Positions 1 to 10,115 of a stretch of DNA of 64,000 nt are shown here, one piece after another. The stretch comes from Perkinsus olseni (Eukaryota; Perkinsozoa; Perkinsida), in NCBI GenBank assembly GCA_013115125.1, contig JABANN010000029.1, positions 55,600-119,599 on the forward strand, given 5' to 3'. The position numbers and the translations under genes are program-made. Position 1 is the stretch's first letter. The number at the start of each line of letters is the position of its first letter. The notes beneath the pieces were generated by a model. The model made no database searches and was not told where the DNA came from. It saw only the letters and a list, made by a program, of their open reading frames with translations.

Positions 1-1723
1 TGGATCCTCTCAAAGCCGAGCGCACCCGTCTGCAGAGTAACAGGTGGCGACTTGAAGGGCCCGTCATGAATCGCGACTTCAGACAAACGACGAGAGATAT
101 TCGATGAGACCATAGGCGAACTATGTAAGATTCTAGGCGCTAAGAGTGGAGTATTGATGCTCGTGGACAAGGACGAGAATGAGCTCTTCAGCGAGACGGG
201 AGGCTCCAAAGGAGTTTTTAGGTAATCCGTTGTCTGTCATCCGCTGCCTCATACAACATCATGAGCAGATCCCCAATCGACGAGGATAATGCTGGCATCA
301 TGGGATATGTCGCCGCCACTGGTCAAATGGTTAATATCGAGGATGTCTCCAAAACAGATTTTTATGACAAGACAAGGTGACGCCCATTGTACCATGATTC
401 CTGGCCTGCATTCTCCCCAGGCATGATGATTATCATGGTCATGGCTTTGAAGCCGGTTCGATCATATGCATGCCTATCTTCGACTCCCTCGGGAATATCC
501 TAGGTCAGCGCTAACCATCATGCCAGTGCTCCCTCGGATGGAAGGTGTACAGGTGTTGTGGAGCTGGCCAAGTCACGGCACTCGGGTCGAACCTTTAGCG
601 AGAAAGACGAAGATCTTCTCGCTGCCATGTCGTCTCATATTGCTACCTACCTTCACGGTGCGGATGCTCCTCAGACCTTCAGAGCTGTGAGACGCGGCCC
701 CTTATGGTCACTGCTGTCCACTTCTGATTCCGTTGTGGTACCTCTAGGTTCTGAATGCTTGCTCCTCGAACATGCTCGTGAAATCCTCTAGAGTGCTCCT
801 CTCCCAGCAACAGAGGGAGGAGCGGCTGTTCGCGGATGTGATGCATGAAGTTAAAAGAGTCATGAAGGCCGGTGAGAGCACTCGTGCGGCTGCTCATACA
901 GCATCAGGGATATCTCAGAGGCGGCAATGCTCATGCTGATGGATGACTCTACCTCTGACCAAACGCCTGTGCTCTACACCAAATACTGTGAGGGTATCGA
1001 TATCAGCGAGACCACGCCAGTTGGTAGGAGGCCCACCATACTCGCACTTGGCCTTATTCCTCCGAGCTACGCTCAGGAGTCGGCATCATGGGCCATGTGG
1101 CTCAAACTGGTAAACCATTCATCGCGGATGATGTTAGAGAGGCCGGAGAGCTTTACGACCCGGAAAGGCACGAGAACTACAAAGGCACTGGGAGGCCGGT
1201 TCGCTCTGTCATGTGTGTAAGACAGTACTTGGCCTACCACCGCTTGGCTGCGCCGATTCTGTCCTTCTCAGGTGCCGATCTTCGACACTCGGAGGAGAGT
1301 CATAGGGGTTATTGAAGTTATCAATAAGAAATCCCAGCGAGGCGAGCTAGACTTCTTCACGGGTACCGGCGACGATCTCACCAGCGTGAGAAATCAATCC
1401 CTCTTTCGTCAGAGCGAGATAGGGATATCCTCGGTAACATAGCCAACCACGTGGCGTTGAATGTTGAAGGAACGGGATCAAGCCTCAGAAAGGTACGTAT
1501 CTCCGACTTGTCAACATCGCTGATTCCCCTTCGCTAGGTGCTACGAATGGTCCGAGAGCAAAGCAACACTACGGCTCAAATCGTCCGATCACCATCGTCC
1601 CTGAAGCCTATCCAGCTGACCTCTGAATCACAGGCTCCGAAGTCCAGCACGGCTCAAGTGGACAACGCAAGTGCATCACAGAGCGAGCATACGTCTGGTC
1701 ATGAGAACAGCAAAACCGTATGA
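1..1723 (+). CDS. Tandem GAF-domain protein, 5' end outside the window
   Basis: Spliced reading gives two GAF domains, the small-molecule (often cyclic nucleotide) sensor fold found in phosphodiesterases and cyclases. GAF1 runs over about 100-690: GIMGYVAATGQMVNIEDV, then DFYDKTR, then a GSIICMPIFDSLGNILGV strand, with introns near 221-267, 377-420 and 510-545. GAF2 lies at about 1080-1370 with GHVAQTGKPFIADDV, YDPERHENYKGTGRPVRS and RVIGVIEVINKK. The spacing and the N-K-x-[FY]D-like repeats are typical of PDE-type GAF pairs. No catalytic PDE or cyclase domain follows. The reading frame stops at 1721-1723 unless a short intron there joins it to the voltage-sensor exons downstream. The true N-terminus is off the window. 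Family assignment is secure; the ligand and the gene end are not. Confidence 0.75.
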
Positions 1724-2012
1724 ATCGCAGTCGGCTAGTTAGTGTGGCACACGCTCGCTCATCATCTCGGACTATTTTCTCCCACATCGAGCATGTCCAG
1801 AGCGGCGAGTCAGTGCTGCTTGAGTCTTCACCATTCTCCTGCCTGAATCCATACAGCTGTGTCACGAGCCTGCTCCAGTATTTGTCCTTCTCAAACTGTG
1901 ATTGTCTCCAGAACTGAAGCTTCTCTTTGCGTTCGGCGAAGGGACAGATAAGTCTGCCTTCCTCAGCCATTACTAACTAACTTGCCCCCATCCCATGCAC
2001 CTGTCCCCGCAG

Positions 2013-2868
2013 CTACCCGAGTAAGGGCCATCCCGGCATCCAATTGCATCATCCGGCGCTTCTTAGGGAGTCTCCTCTGGTGACACCCGAGCTGTACAAG
2101 GGCTATGAGGCAACATCCCCCATCGCACCGCTAGTGGATATCGGTTCTGCACCGAGTAGCCCGAGGAAGGAATATGCCAAGGTCTTCCTGCGTCGCAGTC
2201 TTTTACGAGAAGGATGCCTCGTGCCGCAGGTTCTCATCTCCCGTATCCGCCAGTCCAGCATCTACATAGCATACTGCATTCTGTGCATGCTGCTCTCTCT
2301 CATCACCATGGCATTTCTGACGAGGTACCGATAATCGGTTAACCGGCTCTCCATCGTATCTTACGTGTTTAGGTTGGACTCGCCTTTTGTTCGGGAGTCC
2401 AAGACGGAGAAGATCGGGCTTGGTTTCATCGAGGTGGGCATCATATCCTTCAGGCTGGCAGTATGAACCGGCTTCTGCCTCGCAGGTCCTCCTGACCAGT
2501 GCTATCGCCAGCGAGTGTGCACTAGACATGTGGGCCCAAGGAGTGCGGGCCTATTTTATCAGCTTGTGGCATATATTCGATTTCGCCCTGGCGTTGACTT
2601 CTATTGCGTGCCTCGCAGCCGAGGCCGTTGCGGTCCGGTCTCTGCCTGAGAGGCCAGCCGCTATGCTCATCATGTTGAGGTGACGATCTCGCAGTAGCTG
2701 CATGCTTCCCCTCATAGGTCTCTCAGGTACGGCATGATGGTGGCAAGAATCGTCAAGTTCGCCCACGATGCGTGCTCAGCGCAAATCCGAGTGCGTGTTG
2801 TTAGAGAGGCAGCGGTTGATTTTTCCAAGTTACCATCCGATGATGATAACGACTCCATCTGGTCATGA
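2013..2868 (+). CDS. Voltage-sensor-domain-like membrane protein (Hv1-like), start unresolved
   Basis: Four membrane segments in voltage-sensor order. S1 is IYIAYCILCMLLSLITMAF (about 2260-2320). S2 is in the exon after the intron ending near 2372. S2-S3 has ASECALDMW followed by YFISLWHIFDFALALTS, the W-x-[IV]-FDF signature of S3 in voltage-gated channels. S4 is IMLRYGMMVARIVKF, with three basic residues at spaced positions. There is no pore module after S4: the frame ends in a short acidic tail (PSDDDNDSIWS) with TGA at 2866-2868, as in proton channels and voltage-sensing phosphatases without the enzyme. One intron is only 25 nt (2461-2485). The first exon is preceded by a TACTAAC-like branch site and a CCCCGCAG acceptor, so a further 5' exon must exist, either its own or the GAF gene's. 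Channel function is inferred. Confidence 0.6.
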
Positions 2869-2983
2869 CTCATGAGGCTTCTGCCATCGTCATGGTGTCT
2901 GTGAGATGCTGAGTTATTTACTAGACTCGAGTGTCGAGTTTGTTAGTCGACTACTGACGGGCTGGCCGGCACGGTGCCTGACC

Positions 2984-5716
2984 ATGCTTCAATGGAAGAC
3001 ATCATTCTTCCTCGCATTGAGTGTGCTCAGTGCCGGTAGCGACGCGTGTAGTCGGGGCCACTGGAGCGAGTTCCTGAAAGCTGTAGAGGCTGAAGGCTCG
3101 CCCGAGCCAGGTGCTGACGGCGGGGAAACAAACTCTAGTCATACTTCTGCTCAGTTGCTGTAGGGCAGTGGCTAACGGGTACATTACTAGCCGCGGAGCC
3201 TCTGCTCAGGAGACTCCTCGACGAGGTAGCCCTACTCGAGGCCCCTGCATCAGGGCACCTTGGGGCAGGTCTATCTTAACAACAAGCCAGATAATGGAAG
3301 CCTCATGATCCAGGAGTGCCCGAGGGGGTTCGGCAAGTTGTTCCTCATCCAGAAGTGAGACATCTTCATCAACCGCTGTAGCGGCCTAGCTCAGTTTTCA
3401 GTATAGCGGAGCAGCTCACTAGCCCGGACACGGTCCAGCACGCCCGAGGCATGGAGATCCTCTCTGGAGAGCTCAGGGAAACCTTTGGCTTCAGCGCAGA
3501 ATTTGCAAAGGTTGCCAAGCTTACAAGGCCCTCGTCACTCCTTATTCCCCTGCTGATGTTAGGCCCACCTCTCCGAGACGCTGCTCAGACAAGCATGGAA
3601 TCTTCGCCGGGAGGCTTTCCGCGAGCTCATCAACATCCACGTCTGGGACGAAGTTTCACTCGTTGTGGAGCCCGATATCATCGAGCGAATATGTCCCGTG
3701 TTCGTCGCTGGATCGCCACCAGCTACACTGATGGCTTCCTTAGACCCGCTCGGGCTCTCTGTTAGTGACAGCTCGCGCTGTGAGTTCATCCTCGGCCCCT
3801 TGGACAACTGGCGACTCCTTCCGGGGGATCCGAGCTTGATGCGAGCTCGACTGGCCGAAGCTGCGTATCTTCTGCAGAGTCGGCCCGACATTGGTGGCGT
3901 ATCTTTGAGATCGAAGCTCCTAGACGAGTACACTAATAGTGAATATCTTGCAGCCCTACTCGATCCCGACGGTATGACTGAAGATACGTCCCATGATTAT
4001 CTTCTACTGCAGCTTGGGATGGCCCTTCGAGGTATCCCTGAGATACTCGCTGGTATCCGCGGTGGGCTCGTGGAGATCCCGGGGTTGAACCACAACAATA
4101 GACCGACACCGTGCGGGTTTGACCTCGCTTGCTCACAGTTGTCCTTTTGGAACTACACGGGTTATGCCCACATGGATGTATGGCTCCGACGGCTCGATCA
4201 GCCACGTGAAGCGTCCTCTCTAATGGCAATCAGTCGGGGTATCTTCCGCCATACTCACCTCGAGTCTGTAGATACGGTCCCACCGTATGATATTGATATC
4301 CCAGCACCTGACCGACTTGAGATTTTTATCGCCCCGGTGGACGTAGTGGTCCCCTGCCGGGAGATGTTCGGCTGGCTGCTGGTGGACGCCATGCAGGAGC
4401 TTTCGCTGGCACTAGCGAGCTTCCGTCGCAGTAACCTGCATCTTGTGTTACCGGAGCTGATCCACGTCCATCAAGATAGTCGTTGGATGACAGAGGATCC
4501 GCTGGATGAGTGGCCACTCGAAGATGCGGTGCAACAGGCATGCCGCCTAACTAATAGTGAAGAAAGGATCCCCTTCTCCGAAGTCTTCAACCTTGCCTAC
4601 TTCACCGAGAGCACAGGGGCTCAAGTCATCGACTGGGGTGCTTGGAAGATAGAGTCGCTCGATTGGTTGGTCATGTTGCGGGAGTTGCCGCTGCCCGGAG
4701 GCTACACTGAGGGGGTCTTCCAGGCGACGGGTCCCCATATACCTTGCCTGAACGCCACAGACGTGAACCGCGTGGCCATCCTTTTCGGCAGGCCTGTACT
4801 CATCAAGAATACTCTCTGCGTCGCTTCCACAACGAACGCCTCATGGGACCCGCAAGCCTATCGCGCTGGCCTTGAGGGTATTTTATCAGAACACACAGGT
4901 GCCACTATCAATATAGGGTTCTACTTCTACTATTGGCTCGGTGGGGAGCGCAGTCGCATGACGATGTCGAGTGCCAGGGTCACCACAAGCATGGTGATGC
5001 CTAGCCTTTGGAGGAGTATACGCTTCAGTAACCTTAGATATCACTCAACTGTTTTTACGGTTTCGTTGCTGCTTTCGCTCTTCAGGCCCGGCTGTTCAGC
5101 AAGTGGCCGACACCATGTTCCCAGACGATGAGTATATCGCAGTACACTGGCGTTGGAGGGCCTCCGGGAAGATTCTCAAGTGGCCTAAAACTGCTCAGCG
5201 TTTGATTCCAACTTGGGTTAGTACGGACAAGAGAAGGTGAGTACTGCGAACGATATATTCCACTGCAGTGGAGGTGTCAGGCAGTTTCATTTCGCCCAAC
5301 CACAGTCCTTCGCCCGCTTGGTCTTCAACGCTTTGCCTTCCCCCGTTCGCTGCTATAACAAGTTCTTTCTGATGACAAATCTCCGACAGAACTCATCTCA
5401 GCTTGTCCAGTTCGAGGACGAATTGATTGCCATGCGAAGAGAGCAATGCCTTCCTTCAAGCGGAGCACTCAATATTACCGTAGGGAGCAGCCCTCCTAAG
5501 GAGACCCTCTCTAATATCGGACGGGCAAAATCCCTGGTCATCGAGATGGCAGTAGCGGCTAAAGCGCGGCACTTCGTCGGATTTGCTGACGGATGGATCG
5601 CCGGAACGGCCAGCGTTCTCACTTTGATCGTCACACAAATGCGTGTACATCAATATCATCGCGGCTTCGATTCAACTACATTCGCGTTTGACGGCGGTAA
5701 CGAGTACCTCCCATGA
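2984..5716 (+). CDS. Secreted or ER/Golgi GDP-fucose O-fucosyltransferase-like protein
   Basis: The start at 2984 gives a clear signal peptide (MLQWKTSFFLALSVLSAGS). After a long unassigned luminal region (single exon about 3665-4940) come the blocks that identify the family. EYIAVHWRW at about 5130-5155 corresponds to the H-W-R-R-G-D GDP-fucose binding motif, with the RGD part changed to RWR. NKFFLMTNLRQ lies near 5360. A C-terminal VIEMAVAAKARHFVGFADG then T-A-S block (5545-5625) matches the fucosyltransferase region that contacts the nucleotide. Introns are seen at 5237-5304 (GTGAGT...CACAG) and ending near 5085. It would transfer fucose to folded protein domains in the secretory pathway. 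The roughly 600-residue N-terminal half is unlike known POFUT1/2, so this may be a distinct clade. Family call moderate, substrate unknown. Confidence 0.55.
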
Positions 5717-5805
5717 AAGCTTGTCCAGTGTTTCATCAGTTGCGACAGGAAGTTTGAGTTCGGACTGAACAGTGGCTCCCCGAAGGTTCTTAACATCTCC
5801 AGACA

Positions 5806-7755
5806 CTAGCTGCAACACAACACTGAACTCCGGAACATATCTCGAACCGAGAAAACGCTTGAACTGAGTGAATCATAGGGGATGTGCAGGCGGCAGGCCG
5901 CTCGTTCTCGCGTGTAGGAAAGGACTGCCATACTCCTCAGACTCGATAATGGGAGCCGTTGAAATCCCTGCGGAGTTAGTCGCCGGCAGCTTATCGAATT
6001 TATAGTCCTGTGGATTGGGCTGTGCACTCCAAACCTTCGATAACTGTCTCTTGGACCATCTAGTATCGGTTTCCTGAAAATCAGTCCCATCAAGAAGGCA
6101 CAGGGGGGAGCGCTGGTAGCTCATACCGTTTGAACCTTTTCCACTGGTCGGAAGTAGCCCTCAGGAACTGGCTCGAGGTATAAGTCACCAATATCCATAC
6201 CTGAAAGATCGGCATGCGGAGTCCAGCGACACTGGCAGAAAAGATACCCGCGAACCAGGGATGGTTCATGACCTCTTCAATGCTAGGGCGGAGGTCCGGA
6301 TTCGGATTCAACAAATTCTTGATCAAGTCCTGGAAATAACAGAACGGAGATAACCAAACTCAGGGTAGAGCGGATACAGGGAAGCTCACCTGAGCATCAG
6401 AGCTTAAGCCGGCGAGCCTCTCATCACTGCCGGCGTCCGCACCTTCGAAGTGTACAATCCTGGAAAGGGGCTAATCCGTCCAGTAACTTCGCACTCCGAA
6501 CCTACTTGTCCTCCATTTCCTCATCAGCTGCTGCATCGGCCCACTCGGGTGGCCTGCCGGTCAACAGCTGGTACATCACAACGCCGTAAGCCCACAAGTC
6601 AGATGCAACGCTAGGGTACTGTCCTCGGAGCAGCTCAGGAGCCATGTAAATCTGAAACGGAGACCGTCCCATCCTGCCTAGCGGCCACCAATACAACACA
6701 GCGGAGTACTTACAGTGGTTCCCTCCATCTTTGTTGGATCCAACTCACTCTCGTCGAAGTGGTCGGCCTCCGCTTCGACACTGCCGTTATTAGAACTGAA
6801 TGGAAGCATCCACGATAATAACTCTTCAGCGACGGAATGCTTGTCACCCTTCATATTTCCAGTCTCCACTGCGGAGCTCTTGAACTGCGTGACGGCTCTT
6901 CTCAACCTCCTTCTCAGCTTCAGCCGTGTACGGCCTCGCACCACCAAAATCTGTCAGCTTCATGTGCCTTGTGGATGTGATGACTATGTTCTCTGGCTTC
7001 AAGTCAACGTAACTGAGGACGTCCCGCTAACAGACTTCCACGACCCCTACTTCTCCTACACGAAACCTTGCTGGTGGATGCTGTCGAGAGCCGCGAGGAC
7101 TTCCGCCAACGCTCTTTTGGCCTCGCCCTCGCTAAGTCCCGACGGATGGGCCTGCAGGTAATCAAACCTGATAGGAAGGCTATGGAGCTGACCATGACTA
7201 CTACGACGCGGCCTACATGTCACCGTTGGCAGCGTACTCCAGTACTAGGTAGCACTCACTATGGTACATAAAGGCAGACACCAGACGGGTTATACCTGAA
7301 GGGGCCATTGGATCCTCTCTCCTCAATAACAAGAGAGCCACTACGTACCCGGATGAGGCATAAGCCGCAGGATGGCAATCTCTCGGGATGTGTTCTGACT
7401 ATACTTGGCGAGTACATCAGGATGAATTACCTGATCCGAAGGCTACCACTACTAGGGACAAACATCAGAAGCTACCTTAACAGCATACTCTGGCCACTCG
7501 GAGCGAGCCTTGCCCTTCTGTGTGACGAGATACAGTAGAACCGTGGAAAAAGCTCCCTTCCTAAATCGCCAAAAATGGTTAATCCGAAGAGGGCATATGA
7601 GCGGCATACCCTATTTCGCGAGCTCGGACCATCTGATGGAACTTGAGGTTGGTGAGAATGGTCGGACTCGGCGCTGTGAGAGCTTCCTCCCACACCTGGT
7701 TCAACAGTACGCATCGCTCCGCCTCCCGTAGCCACCATACCTTTTCCTTGTGAGG
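5806..7755 (-). CDS. PDK1-like (AGC) Ser/Thr protein kinase, non-RD, acidic activation-segment insert
   Basis: Spliced minus-strand reading gives a full kinase domain: REIGKGAFSTV glycine loop (about 7540-7640), EYAVKV lysine, [14 protein letters not shown] helix [17 protein letters not shown] hinge, [12 protein letters not shown] catalytic loop, [43 protein letters not shown], and [19 protein letters not shown] near the end. The Arg of HRD is Val, so it is a non-RD kinase, and a run rich in Asp/Glu sits between DFG and APE. Gly-loop and C-lobe wording resemble PDK1. One intron is 33 nt (6168-6200). The N-terminal start is unresolved: no in-frame ATG precedes the Gly loop closely, and the stop of the B56 gene lies just upstream. 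The C-terminal tail after about 6090 can be read in two frames. Confidence 0.7.
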
Positions 7756-7823
7756 GCCTTCGTGAGGAGTACAGTTTTCGCAGAAGCGATGGATGACCGT
7801 CAAAGGGTCTAACGATGACACAA

Positions 7824-9984
7824 TCAGAATGGAAATTCAATGCGACCACCGTCAGGGGAGAAGGGCCTACCGCTGTTGTCATCGATGGCATCGTCATTCT
7901 TCGGAGGAGCCCTAGCTTTGGGCTCAGGTGCCCAGGGCGCTATTCCAGTGATAGTGACAGGAGGCTGGGCACCGCTGCCACGCGAACGACCGATCGAAGA
8001 CATCTCGGCGAGACTTGGGGGCTTCGGCACGGCGGGAGGAACGGGTACTAATCGAGTGTGCATCCAGGGCAAGCGTCGCGCGGCAAGCTCACCCCGCTTG
8101 GCATGCAGCTTCGCCTCTATAGCCTTCCTCGTCGCCTCGTCTTTCTCACTCTTTCGTTTGGCGTCGCGTGCTGCTTCGACGCTTACAGTCGCTGCCTTCT
8201 TGAATGCTGCTGGCTTCGCCTTCTCCAAGTCAGCAAGTACGTTAGCTATCATCTTATTGACCTGATAACGAAACCCATAAGGCAGCAAACCACCGTTGAG
8301 CGTGGCCGGGATTACCGTGGGGTTCCAATGCATATGCCCTCCGTTGAACAAGAGAGGCACCATTGTTGACACCCATTCGTCGGAAACAGCCAAATCCTCG
8401 CTAAAATGATTGTCACGCCAGAGCGACAAGACTGACTCGGCTAGCTGACTATTTGGGCTCTGAAGAAGACCACGCATGAAGCGTCGACTGGTGGGATGCT
8501 GGATGCACTCACCCTCACACGATTCTTCACCACGGTGCGCAGCTTCTTCTCGACCTTCTTGAAATTATCGATACTGACCCCTTGCAAGAGGCGCGCTATC
8601 TCCGCGAGGATGAGGAGTTCCTTAGCACTGTTGCCCTGACATGAGAATGTTTGGGTGGCGAGTCGTGAGTCATAGACGATTCCAACCGACTTATGAGCCA
8701 GAAGCATGAGAGAACTCACATGAGCAGGCGGAGGGAGTGCAGTAATGACGCCGTCCATAACCTGCGGGAACAGGTCGGGCTGCTTCTCGAGGAAGATAAC
8801 AACACACTGGGTGATCTCAAGATGATACCTACTCCGAAAAGCGGTGACTCAAGGCTAGCTACCAGCCTTGTACCCCTACCCTTTAATGAGAGGAGTTTGC
8901 CGGTCCCACGAGAAGAAGCCATTAGGCATGTGAAGAGGTAGCACTATGTTATACAGAAGTCCGAGATCAGCAGAGTTCAAGGGTGTTTGGAAGCCTCCAA
9001 TGATCTGAGAGAGTATAGCCCAATAGCAATGTCGGGAGTTCGGGTGGATGTAGTGTGCTTACGCGAGCCATGAGGGACACCAGAGGTTTGATGTCGGCGT
9101 TCCTCTGGGGGCACTGAGCGAAGGCCACGAGAGCCTCACCAACCAGCAGTCGTAGTCGAGGACGGAGGGATGGGCATCTGATGACAAGTGGTCCACGCAT
9201 GTGATGCGAGCAAAATGGTAGAGTAGCCAATCTTTGGTGACTGACATCTCGCTAGGTATTCTCATTGTATCGTTAACGGTGTGAACTAGCGAGCGGCGGT
9301 CTGTTGCGTCAATTGATGGGTGGGAAATCGAGCTTCTCTGTGGAAATCCGCTTAGTAAGCCGTTGTCTAACCCTCTTTTCACATGTCTAACACTCACTTG
9401 TGATAAACTCGATGCAAGAGCGACTCGACGAACCAAGCATCGCCACTGTGTACGGGTATCGGGTTGGCCTAACACCATTAACGATGTCTTCCGAGCGAAG
9501 AACGTAGTGCGGTGATCGTCACCTTTCGAGTGTCCATATCGACAGTAGCGACGAGCATGCATTCTCTCGACTCTGTGCTCTCAGCGCCACCACATCGTTT
9601 GACCAGTGGCAGGAGCACTCTGTTATCAAGCTGCTGAGCCAGGGAACCATAATCGAACTCCGGAAGGTCGAGTATCGCCACGACTGATGCTCTGCAATAA
9701 CGAGCGGGTACGAGGTCCAGGTACCTCGAGGGCTCCGTCGTCGACAACAACTGACTCATCAGATTCCGCAGGCTCCTGAGAACAAACCGATCGTCGTGAG
9801 TACCGGCAATGTTCAGCACCCACTCGTAAAACTTCTCATCGAAGGTTTCATCTCGTATCTCGCCAGACATGACGAAGGCATAGAGCTCCTTGGCCGCATC
9901 TGCAGAGGACATGGCAGCCTCCATGAGAGATGATGCCCGGCTCCTCGCGAGAGGGGTCGCTGGTGATGACAATGATGATGACAT
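7824..9984 (-). CDS. PP2A B56 (B') family regulatory subunit
   Basis: The start at 9984 is an ATG. Internal exons carry the conserved B56 HEAT core: IIGGFQTPLNSADLGLLYN then IVLPLHMP (near 8975), YHLEITQCVVIFLEKQPDLF (about 8775-8835), AKELLILAEIARLL, NFKKVEKKLRTVV, SPNSQLAESVLSLWRDN, and GGHMHWNPTV (about 8320), which aligns with the B56 S-x-x-HWN-x-T-I-HG segment. A basic helix (AARDAKRKSEKDEATRK) and a Pro-rich tail ending EFPF close the protein. B56 subunits direct the PP2A catalytic core to substrates bearing LxxIxE motifs. The N-terminal 160 residues are poorly conserved, and one exon junction near 9250-9370 is uncertain. Same strand and almost contiguous with the PDK1-like kinase; whether that means anything functional is unknown. 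Confidence 0.72.
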
Positions 9985-10115
9985 AAACTAAACGAGGATT
10001 AAAACTGACCGTTCGAATTCGCGCTCCCGAGGTTTTGTCCAAGTTTCGACGAACTCAATCAAACGCCTGTGAATCGGCTGACAACGTTTCACTAGCTTTC
10101 ATGTCCTATGGTCGC

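Noticed and set aside
7725-7741. CCGTAGCCA resembling the start of a dinoflagellate spliced leader
   Set aside because: The following bases (CCATACC) do not match the spliced-leader sequence TTTTGGCTCAAG, and it lies at the kinase 5' end by chance.
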